From positions 558,001 to 622,000 of the forward strand of contig CAVWSF010000003.1 of assembly GCA_963757605.1 (NCBI GenBank): a stretch of 64,000 nucleotides of DNA. Reading direction: 5' to 3'. The translations under genes were made by a program, and so were the position numbers. The notes below the pieces were generated by a model that saw only the letters and a program-made list of their open reading frames with translations, ran no database searches and had not been told where the DNA came from. Below, in pieces: positions 1 through 8,515 of this stretch. Numbering within the stretch: position 1 is the stretch's first letter; every line of letters begins with the position of its first letter. Source of the stretch: JAICJC01 sp963757605 (GTDB lineage Bacteria; Actinomycetota; Thermoleophilia; Gaiellales; JAICJC01).

Positions 1-1
1 G

Positions 2-691
2 TGGGTGCTGCAGATGGACGACCTGCTGGCGGCCGGCTACCGCGTCCTTCGCCTCGACAACCGCGGCGTCGGCTCGAGCTCGGCGCCGCCCGGCCCCTAC
101 ACGACCCGGCTCTTCGCCAACGACGCCCACGCCCTGATCCAGGAGCTCGGGATCACCGACTTCCACATGATGGGGATCTCGATGGGCGGCATGATCGCCC
201 AGGAGTACGCGCTGGCCTACCCGGACGGCATCCGCTCGCTCACGCTGGCGTGCACCTACGCCGCCCCGGGTCCGTTCTGCTCGCGCATGTTCTCGATGTG
301 GGCGGACATGGCGCCCGTGAACGGCGTCCCGTTCATCATGCGCGACGTCACCCTGTGGGCGTTCACCGTCCCGTTCTTCACCGAGCGCGAGGACGAGCTG
401 CGCGAGTTCGAGGGGGAGATGGCCCAGCTCCCCATGGCGGTCGACACGTACCTGGCCCAGCTGAGCTCGATCCAGACGCACGACACGCGCGACCGGGTCG
501 GCGGCATCACGGCGCCGACGATGGTGCTTTCGGGCGAGGAGGACATCCTGATCCCGGTCAGCCTCTCGAAGGAGCTCCACTCGCTCATCCCCGGCGCCAC
601 CTGGAAGACCACCCGCGGCGGGCACGCCTGCTGCTGGGAGCACCCAGCCGAGTTCAACCAGGCGCTGCTCGAGTACTGGAGCAGTCGCTGA
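2..691 (+). CDS. alpha/beta hydrolase, 5' end outside window
   Basis: This is an alpha/beta-hydrolase-fold enzyme whose reading frame is open at the window edge, so the N-terminus is missing. The visible part has the oxyanion region after RLDNRGVGSS, a nucleophile elbow GISMGG with serine as nucleophile, and a late GGH carrying the probable catalytic histidine. The family includes esterases, cofactor-free haloperoxidases and meta-cleavage product hydrolases, and the substrate cannot be read from sequence. It ends 35 bases before an ABC solute-binding protein on the same strand, so the two may be co-transcribed. The first possible internal start is the GTG at 5, but the upstream residues already look like fold sequence. 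Confidence 0.85.
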   Translation, partial: WVLQMDDLLAAGYRVLRLDNRGVGSSSAPPGPYTTRLFANDAHALIQELGITDFHMMGISMGGMIAQEYALAYPDGIRSLTLACTYAAPGPFCSRMFSMWADMAPVNGVPFIMRDVTLWAFTVPFFTEREDELREFEGEMAQLPMAVDTYLAQLSSIQTHDTRDRVGGITAPTMVLSGEEDILIPVSLSKELHSLIPGATWKTTRGGHACCWEHPAEFNQALLEYWSSR

Positions 692-726
692 TGCCCCGCG
701 CGCGGGGCCCAATCCAAGGAGGAGAC

Positions 727-2373
727 GTGCACACACCGTTCGACGGGGAGCGGCGCGCCGCGGAGGAGCTGGCCTCGAGCTTCCTCGCAGGCGCGATCAG
801 CCGCCGGCAGCTCTTCGCCCGGGCCGGCAAGCTGAGCGCGGGCGCGGTTGCGATGTCGGCGCTGGGCGGCGTCCTGGCCGCCTGCGGCGGCAAGGGCTCC
901 GGCGGGACGACGACGGCCACCGGTGGCACCGCTCAGAAGGCGGGCGGCACGCTGAAGGCGGCCCTGACGGGCGAGCCCGACAGCCTGGACCCGAACGTCT
1001 CGCAGATCTACACCGGCGCCCAGGTCTACGACAACATCTTCAGCAAGCTGATCGACATCGGTTCCGACCAGCAGTTCTACGGCGTCCTGGCGACCAAGTG
1101 GACGCAGACGGACGACACCACCTGGACGTTCGACCTGGTCCCGAACGCCACGTTCCACAACGGCGAGAAGTTCACCGCAAACGACGTCAAGTACACCTTC
1201 GAGCGGCTGCTCGACCCGAAGACCGCAAGCGGCTACGCGCCGCTTTACACCGTGATCGACGCCGTCGAGGTTGCCAGCCCGACCCAGGCGATCTTCCACC
1301 TGAAGAGCCCGTTCGGCCCGTTCCTGACCAACCTCGCGAACAACGGCGAGATCGTGAACCAGAAGGCGATCGAGAGCGGCAAGGACCCGGCCCGGAACCC
1401 GGTCGGCACCGGGCCGTTCCAGTTCGTCGAGTGGGCCCAGGGCGACCACCTGACGCTGAAGGCCTTCCCCGGCTACTTCCAGAAGGATCGGCCGTTCCTG
1501 GACGGGATCGAGTTCCGGTTCCTGCCGGTCGACCAGGGCCGCGTCGACGCCCTGGCGTCGGGCGAGCTCGACTGGTCGGACGCGATCCCGCTGCAGCAGC
1601 TCGCCACGCTCAAGACCGACCCGCGCTTCCACTACGTGACCTCCGCGCTCGCCGGCATCCCCGACTACCTGGCGATGAACGTCTCGAAGCCGCCGTTCGA
1701 CAACAAGGCGCTGCGCCAGGCGGTGGCCTGGGCGCTCGACCGCGACGAGATCAGGAACGTCGCCTACTTCGGCGCCGGCGAGACCGGCTCGGAGGAGGTG
1801 CCGACCGGCTCGAAGTGGTACGACGGCCAGGATCCGTACGCGGACGGGCCCGATCTCGACAAGGCCAAGGCCAAGATGCAGGAGGCCGGGCTCGCGAACG
1901 GCATCACCGTCGAGTACCTCGGCCTGCCGCAGTACCCGGAGCTGCTCAAGACCGGCGAGGTCGTCCAGCAGCAGCTGAAGCAGATCGGCATCAACATGCA
2001 GATCAAGCAGGTCGACGTCTCGGTCTGGTTCGACCACTTCAGCAAGGGCACGTACGACATCACGTCGGCGTACCAGGAGCGGACGATCGACCCGGACAAC
2101 TTCTACTCGCTCGTGCTCAAGACGGGCGCGCCGATCAACGCGACGCAGTACGCCAACCCGGCGTTCGACAAGCTGATCGACCAGGCGTCGCGCGAGACCG
2201 ACGAGGCGACGCGGAAGACGCTCTACCAGCAGCTGCGGCAGATCGTCTTCGACGACGTCCCGCTGATCTTCGCCCACTACGAGACCCTGAACTACCTCAT
2301 GCGCAAGGAGGTCGTCGGCTCGACGATCAACCCGACGCTCGAGCTCCGGATGGGGGACGTGTCGATGTCGTAG
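727..2373 (+). CDS. ABC transporter substrate-binding lipoprotein, family 5 (peptide/nickel type)
   Basis: This is an extracytoplasmic solute-binding protein of the oligopeptide/nickel (SBP_bac_5) family, 548 aa. The GTG start at 727 is set by a strong AAGGAGGA ribosome site at 716-723; the frame is open upstream but that part is out-of-frame hydrolase sequence. Residues ~25-58 form a twin-arginine-like signal (SRRQLF) ending in a lipobox LAAC, so the protein is probably a lipoprotein. The mature part begins GGTLKAALTGEPDSLDPN, typical of the family, with a later NPVGTGPF block. No permease or ATPase gene follows; a terminator hairpin comes directly after, so it must work with transporter parts encoded elsewhere. 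Confidence 0.93.
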   Translation: MHTPFDGERRAAEELASSFLAGAISRRQLFARAGKLSAGAVAMSALGGVLAACGGKGSGGTTTATGGTAQKAGGTLKAALTGEPDSLDPNVSQIYTGAQVYDNIFSKLIDIGSDQQFYGVLATKWTQTDDTTWTFDLVPNATFHNGEKFTANDVKYTFERLLDPKTASGYAPLYTVIDAVEVASPTQAIFHLKSPFGPFLTNLANNGEIVNQKAIESGKDPARNPVGTGPFQFVEWAQGDHLTLKAFPGYFQKDRPFLDGIEFRFLPVDQGRVDALASGELDWSDAIPLQQLATLKTDPRFHYVTSALAGIPDYLAMNVSKPPFDNKALRQAVAWALDRDEIRNVAYFGAGETGSEEVPTGSKWYDGQDPYADGPDLDKAKAKMQEAGLANGITVEYLGLPQYPELLKTGEVVQQQLKQIGINMQIKQVDVSVWFDHFSKGTYDITSAYQERTIDPDNFYSLVLKTGAPINATQYANPAFDKLIDQASRETDEATRKTLYQQLRQIVFDDVPLIFAHYETLNYLMRKEVVGSTINPTLELRMGDVSMS

Positions 2374-2392
2374 CAGACCGTCCTCGCGAGGC

Positions 2393-2424
2393 TGGGGCGC
2401 GGGTCGCCAGGTCCCCGCGCCCCA
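2393..2424. terminator. bidirectional terminator hairpin between convergent genes
   Basis: An 11-bp perfect stem (2393-2403 with 2414-2424) with a 10-nt loop lies between the stop of the solute-binding protein gene and the stop of the convergent fibronectin-repeat gene. It lacks a clear T-tract, as is common in GC-rich genomes. Confidence 0.6.
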
Positions 2425-2437
2425 ACATCGCGTTCCG

Positions 2438-4021
2438 TCAGCTCACGACCGCCGGCGGTTCGTAGGTCACCGGCACCCGGGCGCTCTGCTCGCCCACGGC
2501 GCCGATCGTGTTCACCGTGGCGACGGTGTACGTGTGGTCGGCAAGGCTCGCATCAGCATCCTTGAAGGTCGTCCCTCGGGTCTCCGGGAGCGGGACGCCG
2601 TCCCGGTAGACCACGTACCCCTCCGCCCCGTCGACCCGGTACCACGTCAGCACGATCGGGAGGGACGTGAACGTGCCGGGCCCGGCGACCCCCGCCGGAG
2701 GCGGAAGCGGCGGGACGAAGCGGATCTCGATGGAGCTCGAGTGCCCGCTCTCGACGCCGTCCACCGTGGCGGTGACGAAGTACGTCAATGTCCCCGCCTC
2801 CGCCGTGTCGTCGCGGAAGAACGGCTTCGTTGGGTTCCCGACCGGCGTACCGCCCCGGTAGACGGTGTAGCCATGGGCGACGTCGACTGGGGTCCACCTG
2901 AGCTCGGGTTGAGCGGGTGTCGGCGACGAGCCCCTGAGACCCGTGGGAGCTTCCACCGGATGCACGACCGGCTGGTACAGGATCCGCACGGGCGGCGAGG
3001 GGAGGCTCTCCACTCGGCCGTGGATCCACGCCACCCGGTAGTCGTAGGTCCCGGGATCCACGTCGCGATCCGTGTATGTCGGCTCGGCCGCGCCGATCTC
3101 ACCGATCGGCTCGCCGTCGCGATAGATGGCGTACGTCTCGGCCTGGCTCACTTGATCCCACGAGAACGAGGGCGGGTCGTTCGGGCCGCTGGTCGGCGTG
3201 AGGTTGATGCCCGCTTGGGGCGGTGCCTCGGCCTGGTACACGATCGTGTGCCGGGTCGAAGGCAACCCCGCGACGCCGTGCGCCATGGCCGTGACCCGGT
3301 AGGTCAGCGTGCCGTGGGGCGCGCGCCGGTCATTGAAGCTGTTCGTCGTCGGTCGGGCGACGAGCCTCCCGTTCCGGCGCACGGCGTAGTGCGCCGCTCC
3401 GGGGACGGCGTGCCAGGTGATGAACGGCGGGGCGGCCGTCGGCGTCGCCCCAGCGAGCCCGATGACGTGGCCGGGCGGGCCTGGCAGGCGCGTCGTCGGC
3501 CCAGTGTTCGTCGACCCGGTCGGGCCAACCGCCGAGGGGTGGCCGCCGCCGATGTGCTGCGAGATGAAGATCCCGCCGCCGACCAGCGCCATGGCGGCGA
3601 GCCCGGCGAACAGCGCCCCCGGAAGACCGCCGCCACCGCCGGCCGTGCCTCCACCGCGCCGCCGCGCCGCATACGCCTTCTCCTCCTCGCCGATGACGGC
3701 GACCGCCGCCGATCCGCGGCGGAGCCGGCGCAGGCTCCACCGGTGCCGCTCGACGTAGTCCGTCACGAGCTCGGAAACGACCGGCGCCAGCATCGCGCCG
3801 ACGACCGCTGCGCTCCTGTTGATCCGGAACAGCGCCACGAACGTGACCCCGGCGACGAAGACCTTCACCGTCATCTCGCGCGACCGCAGCCGCTCCCTGG
3901 GCGAGGGGACGCTGCCCCCGTCCCCCCGCCCGGTCCCGGCCGTCGCCGCGACGACGTCCGGAGTCTGCGGCCCATGGCGCTCGGCGGCCCGCTCCTTCTT
4001 GTGCCCACGTACGGTGCCCAT
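2438..4021 (-). CDS. membrane protein with fibronectin type III-like repeats
   Basis: This 527-aa protein has a basic, Ser/Arg-rich N-terminus, a hydrophobic stretch near residues 50-85 and a clear transmembrane segment near residues 130-150 (GLAAMALVGGG). Four ~85-residue beta-sandwich repeats follow, each with the pattern W-x-V-x-G-A-x-x-Y-x-V-x-R-x-G and ending in Y-R-V/Y-T-V, typical of fibronectin type III domains. The repeats should be outside the membrane, suggesting surface adhesion or polysaccharide contact (inference). The ATG at 4021 is preferred over 4036 because the sequence between them is itself the GGAGGAGG ribosome site. Same-strand rhodanese-like sequence lies just upstream. 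Confidence 0.75.
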   Translation of the reverse strand: MGTVRGHKKERAAERHGPQTPDVVAATAGTGRGDGGSVPSPRERLRSREMTVKVFVAGVTFVALFRINRSAAVVGAMLAPVVSELVTDYVERHRWSLRRLRRGSAAVAVIGEEEKAYAARRRGGGTAGGGGGLPGALFAGLAAMALVGGGIFISQHIGGGHPSAVGPTGSTNTGPTTRLPGPPGHVIGLAGATPTAAPPFITWHAVPGAAHYAVRRNGRLVARPTTNSFNDRRAPHGTLTYRVTAMAHGVAGLPSTRHTIVYQAEAPPQAGINLTPTSGPNDPPSFSWDQVSQAETYAIYRDGEPIGEIGAAEPTYTDRDVDPGTYDYRVAWIHGRVESLPSPPVRILYQPVVHPVEAPTGLRGSSPTPAQPELRWTPVDVAHGYTVYRGGTPVGNPTKPFFRDDTAEAGTLTYFVTATVDGVESGHSSSIEIRFVPPLPPPAGVAGPGTFTSLPIVLTWYRVDGAEGYVVYRDGVPLPETRGTTFKDADASLADHTYTVATVNTIGAVGEQSARVPVTYEPPAVVS

Positions 4022-4101
4022 GATGTCCTCCTCCATCTGCCCATGTGCGGAACGTCTCGTTCCACACTTGGCCAGACGGGGGACGGGGGCGCGATCTTGC
4101 G

Positions 4102-4625
4102 CTAGCGGATTGACGAATCCTGCGCCGCCGCAGGAGCGGCGCAGCTTTCGCGACGGACTCGAGCGGCACGTGCAGCGAGCCGGGCACGCGCCCGCGCACC
4201 CAGTCGGCGTCGACGCGCGTGTCGATCAGCATCGCATCGCCCGGCTCGAGGTCGTCGACCACGCGCTCTGCCGCGAGAGCGTGCTGACGGGCGAGGTCGA
4301 AGCCTGTGCCGGCGTAGGCCTCGACTCCCCAGGCCAGGATGCCGCGCACCGGGCCGCAGCCCTCGCGCTCGACGGCCCATGCCATCGCGAGCGACTCGCC
4401 CTCCGAGCCGGCGACGACGATCGCGGCGGTGGCCGCCCCCACCACCGAACGCACGCGCGCGGCGAACTCGCCGCCCGCAAGGGGCACGTTGACCGAGCCG
4501 GGGATGGGGCCGGCGTCGTATGCCTCGGGAGCCCGCCCGTCGAGCACGAGCGCTCCAGCGGCGGCCGCCGCCCGGACATCGCCGGGATCGACCTCGAACA
4601 CCTGGGCGTCCGACCTAATCTCCAT
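4102..4625 (-). pseudogene. rhodanese-like gene, second domain truncated/frameshifted
   Basis: The first ~105 codons encode a rhodanese-like domain (LDGRAPEAYDAGPIPGSVNVPL, then a loop VVAGSEGES where active rhodaneses have a cysteine, so it is catalytically dead). A second rhodanese start (LIDTRVDADWVRGRVPGSLHVPLESV) follows, but only ~40 residues are present. After KAAPLLRRRR the frame turns into low-complexity Arg-rich sequence and stays open to 3330, inside the next gene. A one-base shift gives a stop at 4102. I read this as a C-terminally decayed double-rhodanese gene; an overlapping 431-aa product is possible but unlikely. A GC-rich inverted repeat lies at the break. Confidence 0.55.
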
Positions 4626-4659
4626 ACCCTGCCAGGAGATGCATCACTACGCTGACCGC

Positions 4660-5085
4660 ATGCGCCGCGACTCGCACGCCGCCCTCGCCGGAGCCACCGC
4701 CGCGGCGGTCTGGATCGCGGCCGAGCCCATCACTCGCCGCCTGGCCGGCGGGACGCACCGCGAGCTGCGGCTGATCTCGGGCCTCCTGGCGGGGAAACGG
4801 GGCGGGAACGCGCTGGGCCTGGCTGTTCACCTCGTGAACGGCGCGGCATTTGGCGTGGCGTTCAACCGCCTCGGCGGCCGCGGCGTGCGACAGGCGGTCG
4901 GCGCCGCCCAGGTCGAGAACGCGATCCTGTGGCCGGGCATGGCGATCGCCGACCGCGTCCATCCGGACGTCCGCTCGGGCCGCTGGCCGCGGCTGGTCTC
5001 GGACCGCGGCACGATCGTCCAGGAGATCGGCGGCCACCTGGTGTTCGGCGCCGTGCTGGGCGTGCTCCTCCCCGACCGGGACTGA
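4660..5085 (+). CDS. small predicted membrane protein
   Basis: A 141-aa protein of unknown function. The N-terminal hydrophobic stretch (AALAGATAAAVWIAAEPITRRLAG) and the stretches LGLAVHLVNGAAFGVAF and HLVFGAVLGVLL look membrane-embedded or amphipathic. The start at 4660 is preferred over the ATG at 4639 because a TACGCT -10 box at 4648-4653 lies exactly six bases before it, fitting a leaderless mRNA; the AGGAG at 4634-4638 directly abuts the alternative start and is too close to serve it. The gene is divergent from the decayed rhodanese gene and convergent with the aldehyde dehydrogenase pair. I do not recognise a named family. Confidence 0.7.
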   Translation: MRRDSHAALAGATAAAVWIAAEPITRRLAGGTHRELRLISGLLAGKRGGNALGLAVHLVNGAAFGVAFNRLGGRGVRQAVGAAQVENAILWPGMAIADRVHPDVRSGRWPRLVSDRGTIVQEIGGHLVFGAVLGVLLPDRD

Positions 5086-5127
5086 GCCACAACCGTCACA
5101 CCCGCGTCACTCGGCCGTGACGTCAGG

Positions 5128-5925
5128 TCAGACGCCGACCGGGTGCCAGACGGTCTTCATCTCGACCAGCGGCTCGATCTCCCACAGGCTCTCGGCCGCC
5201 GGCATGCCGCGCACGATCCGCTTCACGTTGCCGGCCGCCAGCCGCTCCAGCTCGGCGACGTCGCCGTTCGCGCCGGTCAGATCGATGGCGTTCACGTCGG
5301 CGTGGCCGGCCAGGATCGGGGCCAGCTCGGCCTTGCGGCCGGTGAGGATGTTGAGCGCGCCGCCCGGCATGTCGGACGTCGCGGCGGCCTCGGCCAGCTC
5401 GATCGCCGCCAGCGGGCTCGACTCCGACGCGACGGCGACGACCGCGTTGCCACTCACGAGCGCCGGGAGGATCCGCGAGACGAGGCCTTCGAGCGGCGGC
5501 TCGTCGGGCGCGAGGGTCGCCACGACCCCGGTCGGCTCGGGGATCGTGAAGTTGAAGTACGGCCCGGCGACGGCGTTCGCCCCGCCCAGGGCCTGGGTCA
5601 GCTTGTCGGCCCAGCCGGCGTACCAGACGACCCGGTCGATCGACCGCTCCACCTCGTCGCGCCCGCCGCTCACGGCGGCCAGGTCGGCCGCCCGGGCCTC
5701 CATCATCTCGGCCAGCCGGTAGAGCACCTGGCCGCGGTTGTAGGCCGTCGTCCCCGACCAGCGCGCGAACGCGCCGCGGGCCGCTCGGACCGCGTCGCGG
5801 GCGTCTTTGCGCGAGGCGAGCGCCACGTTCTGGCCGTCGGACACGAACGTGCGCCCCGATTCCGAGCGCGGGAACGCGCCGCCGATGAAGAGCTTGTACG
5901 TCTTCTTGACGGGAAGGCGGCTCAT
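5128..5925 (-). CDS. half-length aldehyde dehydrogenase-like protein (no catalytic Cys)
   Basis: This 265-aa protein matches only the N-terminal NAD-binding half of the aldehyde dehydrogenase superfamily (YKLFIGGAFPRSESGRTF, then VVWYAGWADKLTQ and LPALVSGNAVVAVASESSPL). It ends before the region that would hold the catalytic glutamate and cysteine. Normal family length is ~480 aa. Its ATG overlaps the stop of the full-length paralogue upstream by four bases, so the two are translationally coupled and probably made in fixed ratio. A structural partner or regulatory subunit of the active enzyme is a reasonable inference. A decayed copy is less likely because the frame and termini are clean. Confidence 0.85.
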   Translation of the reverse strand: MSRLPVKKTYKLFIGGAFPRSESGRTFVSDGQNVALASRKDARDAVRAARGAFARWSGTTAYNRGQVLYRLAEMMEARAADLAAVSGGRDEVERSIDRVVWYAGWADKLTQALGGANAVAGPYFNFTIPEPTGVVATLAPDEPPLEGLVSRILPALVSGNAVVAVASESSPLAAIELAEAAATSDMPGGALNILTGRKAELAPILAGHADVNAIDLTGANGDVAELERLAAGNVKRIVRGMPAAESLWEIEPLVEMKTVWHPVGV

Positions 5926-7391
5926 CCCTCGAACCTCATGTACGCCTCGAGCCCGTGGCGGCCGCCCTCGCGGCCGAACCCGGATTCCTTGTAGCCGCCG
6001 AACGGCGAGGCGGGGTCGAAGCGGTTGAACGTGTTGGCCCAGACGACGCCGGCGCGCAGGCGGTCGGCCATCCACAGGATGCGCGAGCCCTTCTCGGTCC
6101 AGACGCCGGCCGAGAGGCCGTAGGCCGTGTTGTTGGCCTTGTCCACCGCCTCCGCCGGCGTGCGGAACGTCATCACCGAGAGCACCGGGCCGAAGATCTC
6201 CTCCTGCGCGATCCGGAAGCTCTGCGCCACGTTTGTGAACACCGTCGGCGGGAACCAGTACCCGCGCTCTGGGAGCTCGCACGCCGGCTGGTAGAGCTCG
6301 GCGCCCTCGGCCTGGCCGCTCGCCACGAGCTCGGTGATCCGGTCGAGCTGGGCACGGGAGTTGATGGCTCCGATGTCGGTGTTCTTGTCGAGCGGGTCGC
6401 CCAGCCGCAGCGTCGAGAGCCGGTTTCGCAGCTTGCCGAGCAGCGGCTCCAGGATCGACTCCTGCACCAGCAGGCGCGAGCCGGCGCAGCACACGTGGCC
6501 CTGGTTGAAGTAGATCCCATTCACGATGCCCTCGATCGCCTGGTCGAGCGCGCAGTCCTCGAACACGATGTTGGCGGCCTTCCCGCCCAGCTCCAGCGTG
6601 TGCGGCACGCCCCTCCCGGCCAGCTCGCGCTGGATCGCCTTCCCGACCTCGGTCGAGCCGGTGAAGGCGACCTTGTCGATCCCGGCGTGGCGGACGAGCT
6701 CCGCGCCCGTCGACCCGTCGCCGGTGATGATGTTGACGGCGCCGGCGGGCAGCTCCGCCTGCCGGCACACGTCAGCGAAGAGGAGCGCGGTGAGCGACGT
6801 CGTCTCGGCCGGCTTCAGGACGACGGAGTTGCCGCAGGCCAGCGCCGGCGCCACCTTCCACGCCAGCATGAGGAGCGGGAAGTTCCACGGGATGATCTGC
6901 GCGGCGACGCCCAGCGGCTGCGGCCGCCGGTTGGGGAACGCGTACTCCAGCTTGTCGGCCCAGCCGGCGTGGTAGAAGAAGTGCGCCGCGGCCAGGGGCA
7001 GGTCCACGTCGCGCGACTCCTTGATCGGCTTTCCGCCGTCCAGCGACTCCGCGACGGCCAGCTCCCGCGCCCGCTCCTGGAGGATGCGGGCGATCCGGAA
7101 GAGGTACTTGGCCCGCTCCGCCGGCCGCAGCTCCGACCACGTCTCGAACCCGCTTCGGGCCGCGCCGACGGCGGCGTCGACATCGGCGGGGCCGGCCTGG
7201 GCGACCTCCGCCAGCGGCTCCTCGCTGGCCGGCGAGATCGACGTGAACCACTCGCCCGAGCGCGGCTCAACGATCTCGCCGCCGATGTAGAGGCCGTATC
7301 GCTCCTCGAACGAGACGATCGCCCGCGACTCGGGGGCGGGGGCGTACGTCCACTCCAGGCCGCCGTCGGTGCGTGGCTCGATATCGGTCAT
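5922..7391 (-). CDS. NAD(P)-dependent aldehyde dehydrogenase
   Basis: A full-length (489 aa) aldehyde dehydrogenase, oxidising an aldehyde to the acid with NAD(P)+. Visible hallmarks are IIPWNFPLLM, FTGSTEVGK (cofactor loop), LELGGK with the catalytic glutamate, and FNQGHVCCAGSR with the nucleophile cysteine. The ATG at 7391 is chosen over 7412 because GAGAGG lies nine bases before it. It follows deoC on the same strand and is coupled to a truncated paralogue. In this context the natural substrate may be acetaldehyde released by deoxyribose-phosphate aldolase (inference). The ~165-bp gap from deoC contains a structured repeat ending 34 bases before this start. Confidence 0.93.
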   Translation of the reverse strand: MTDIEPRTDGGLEWTYAPAPESRAIVSFEERYGLYIGGEIVEPRSGEWFTSISPASEEPLAEVAQAGPADVDAAVGAARSGFETWSELRPAERAKYLFRIARILQERARELAVAESLDGGKPIKESRDVDLPLAAAHFFYHAGWADKLEYAFPNRRPQPLGVAAQIIPWNFPLLMLAWKVAPALACGNSVVLKPAETTSLTALLFADVCRQAELPAGAVNIITGDGSTGAELVRHAGIDKVAFTGSTEVGKAIQRELAGRGVPHTLELGGKAANIVFEDCALDQAIEGIVNGIYFNQGHVCCAGSRLLVQESILEPLLGKLRNRLSTLRLGDPLDKNTDIGAINSRAQLDRITELVASGQAEGAELYQPACELPERGYWFPPTVFTNVAQSFRIAQEEIFGPVLSVMTFRTPAEAVDKANNTAYGLSAGVWTEKGSRILWMADRLRAGVVWANTFNRFDPASPFGGYKESGFGREGGRHGLEAYMRFEG

Positions 7392-7424
7392 CAGTGCCGC
7401 CTCTCGTGACATCGGCGCGGAGCT

Positions 7425-7524
7425 GGCGAGCGAAACCCGAGCGATGCCAGGACGCAGGGAGCGTCAATACTGAGGAAGTATTGGCGCGACCGAGGACAAC
7501 GCAGCGCGACGGTTTGCAGCCGCC
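7425..7524. repeat. structured intergenic repeat, copy 1
   Basis: A ~100-nt element lies between deoC and the aldehyde dehydrogenase gene. Its centre is an 11-bp hairpin (7461-7471 with 7477-7487, one T-G pair) flanked by AGGACGCAGGGAG on the left and CGACCGAGGAC on the right; outer segments AAACC/GGTTT and GGCG/CGCC can also pair. A second copy is at 20684-20777 with the same flanks and a differently sequenced but still fully paired hairpin. On the minus strand it would lie in the leader of the aldehyde dehydrogenase gene. Confidence 0.75.
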
Positions 7525-7555
7525 AGAACGCGTCATATGTTGCGAGAGTCGGCAC

Positions 7556-8491
7556 CTAGTCCACCGTGAACCGGTCGGGGGACTCGTAGACGCCGGTCTT
7601 CTGCGTGCGGATCTGCATGAGCACGTCGTTCAGGAGCGAGGAGGCGCCGAACCGGAACCGCTGCGGCGTGAGCCAGTCGCGCCCGAGCGTCTCGTGAAGC
7701 ACGCACAGGTACTGGATCGCCTGCTTCGAGTGGCGGATCCCGCCGGCCGGCTTCATCCCCACCACCCGGCCCGTCTCGACGTGCACGTCGCGGATCGCCT
7801 CGAGCATGCAGAGGGTCACGGGCAGCGTCGCCGCGGGGCTGATCTTGCCCGTCGAGGTCTTGATGAAGTCCGCGCCCGCCGCCATCGCCAGGAGTGACGC
7901 CCGCCGGACGGCGTCGTAGGTGCCGAGCTCGCCGGTCTCGAGGATGACCTTGAGGTGCGCCGGGCCGCACGCCTCGCGCACCTTCACGATCTGGTCGAAC
8001 ACCTCCGCGTGGCGGCCGGAGAGGAAGGCGCCGCGGTCGATCACCATGTCCACCTCGTCGGCGCCGAGCTCGACCGCCGCGCGGGCCTCCGTGACCTTGA
8101 TCCCGATCGGCGACTGACCCGACGGGAACGCCGTCGCGACCGACGCCACGTGCACTCCGGAGCCGTCGACCCGCCGCCGCGCCTCGCCGGCCAGCGTCGG
8201 ATAGATGCACACCGCGGCGACGGACGGCACGCTCGTATCGACCGGATCCGGGCGCATCGCCTTGGCGCACAGGGCCGCCACCTTGCCCGGCGTGTCGGCG
8301 CCCTCCAGCGTCGTCAGGTCGATCATCCGCACGATCAGGTCGAGCGCCTCGAGCTTCGACCCGCGCTTGATCGAGCGCTTGGCGAGATCGGCGGCGCGCG
8401 CCTCGAGCGCGACGGCGTCGACCGCGCCGATCCGGGTGAGGCGCGGCTCGAACGGCTCGACCGTGCGGGCCGGCGTCGTGGCCTGCTCCAT
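7556..8491 (-). CDS. deoC: deoxyribose-phosphate aldolase
   Basis: DeoC (311 aa) cleaves 2-deoxyribose-5-phosphate to glyceraldehyde-3-phosphate and acetaldehyde, the last step of deoxynucleoside breakdown. The class I aldolase signatures are present: VCIYPTLAGEA, ELGADEVDMVID, LKVILETGEL and the Schiff-base region GADFIKTSTGK. It has longer N- and C-terminal tails than the ~220-aa E. coli form, as in the DeoC of many actinobacteria. The ATG at 8491 is seven bases after a TACCAT -10 box, so the mRNA is probably leaderless. It heads a unit with two aldehyde dehydrogenases and lies close to the nucleoside transporter and deoA. Confidence 0.96.
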   Translation of the reverse strand: MEQATTPARTVEPFEPRLTRIGAVDAVALEARAADLAKRSIKRGSKLEALDLIVRMIDLTTLEGADTPGKVAALCAKAMRPDPVDTSVPSVAAVCIYPTLAGEARRRVDGSGVHVASVATAFPSGQSPIGIKVTEARAAVELGADEVDMVIDRGAFLSGRHAEVFDQIVKVREACGPAHLKVILETGELGTYDAVRRASLLAMAAGADFIKTSTGKISPAATLPVTLCMLEAIRDVHVETGRVVGMKPAGGIRHSKQAIQYLCVLHETLGRDWLTPQRFRFGASSLLNDVLMQIRTQKTGVYESPDRFTVD

Positions 8492-8498
8492 GTGCCGG

Positions 8499-8504
8499 AT
8501 GGTA
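8499..8504 (-). promoter_or_regulatory. -10 box of deoC, leaderless
   Basis: TACCAT lies seven bases before the deoC ATG with no ribosome-binding site between, so transcription probably starts at or next to the start codon. Confidence 0.5.
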
Positions 8505-8515
8505 GATGGTTGCGG

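Noticed and set aside
256..2277. Very long open frame opposite the solute-binding protein, and similar ones opposite 21.1-23.9 kb, 40.5-43.8 kb and 51.2-53.9 kb
   Set aside because: They are Arg/Pro/Ala-rich translations of the complementary codon positions of well-supported genes, a normal result of high GC. None shows a domain or ribosome site.
5105..5122. CGTCAC-GTGACG hairpin between the small membrane protein and the half aldehyde dehydrogenase genes as terminator
   Set aside because: Only a 6-bp stem without T-tract; too weak to list as a feature, although its position between convergent genes is suggestive.
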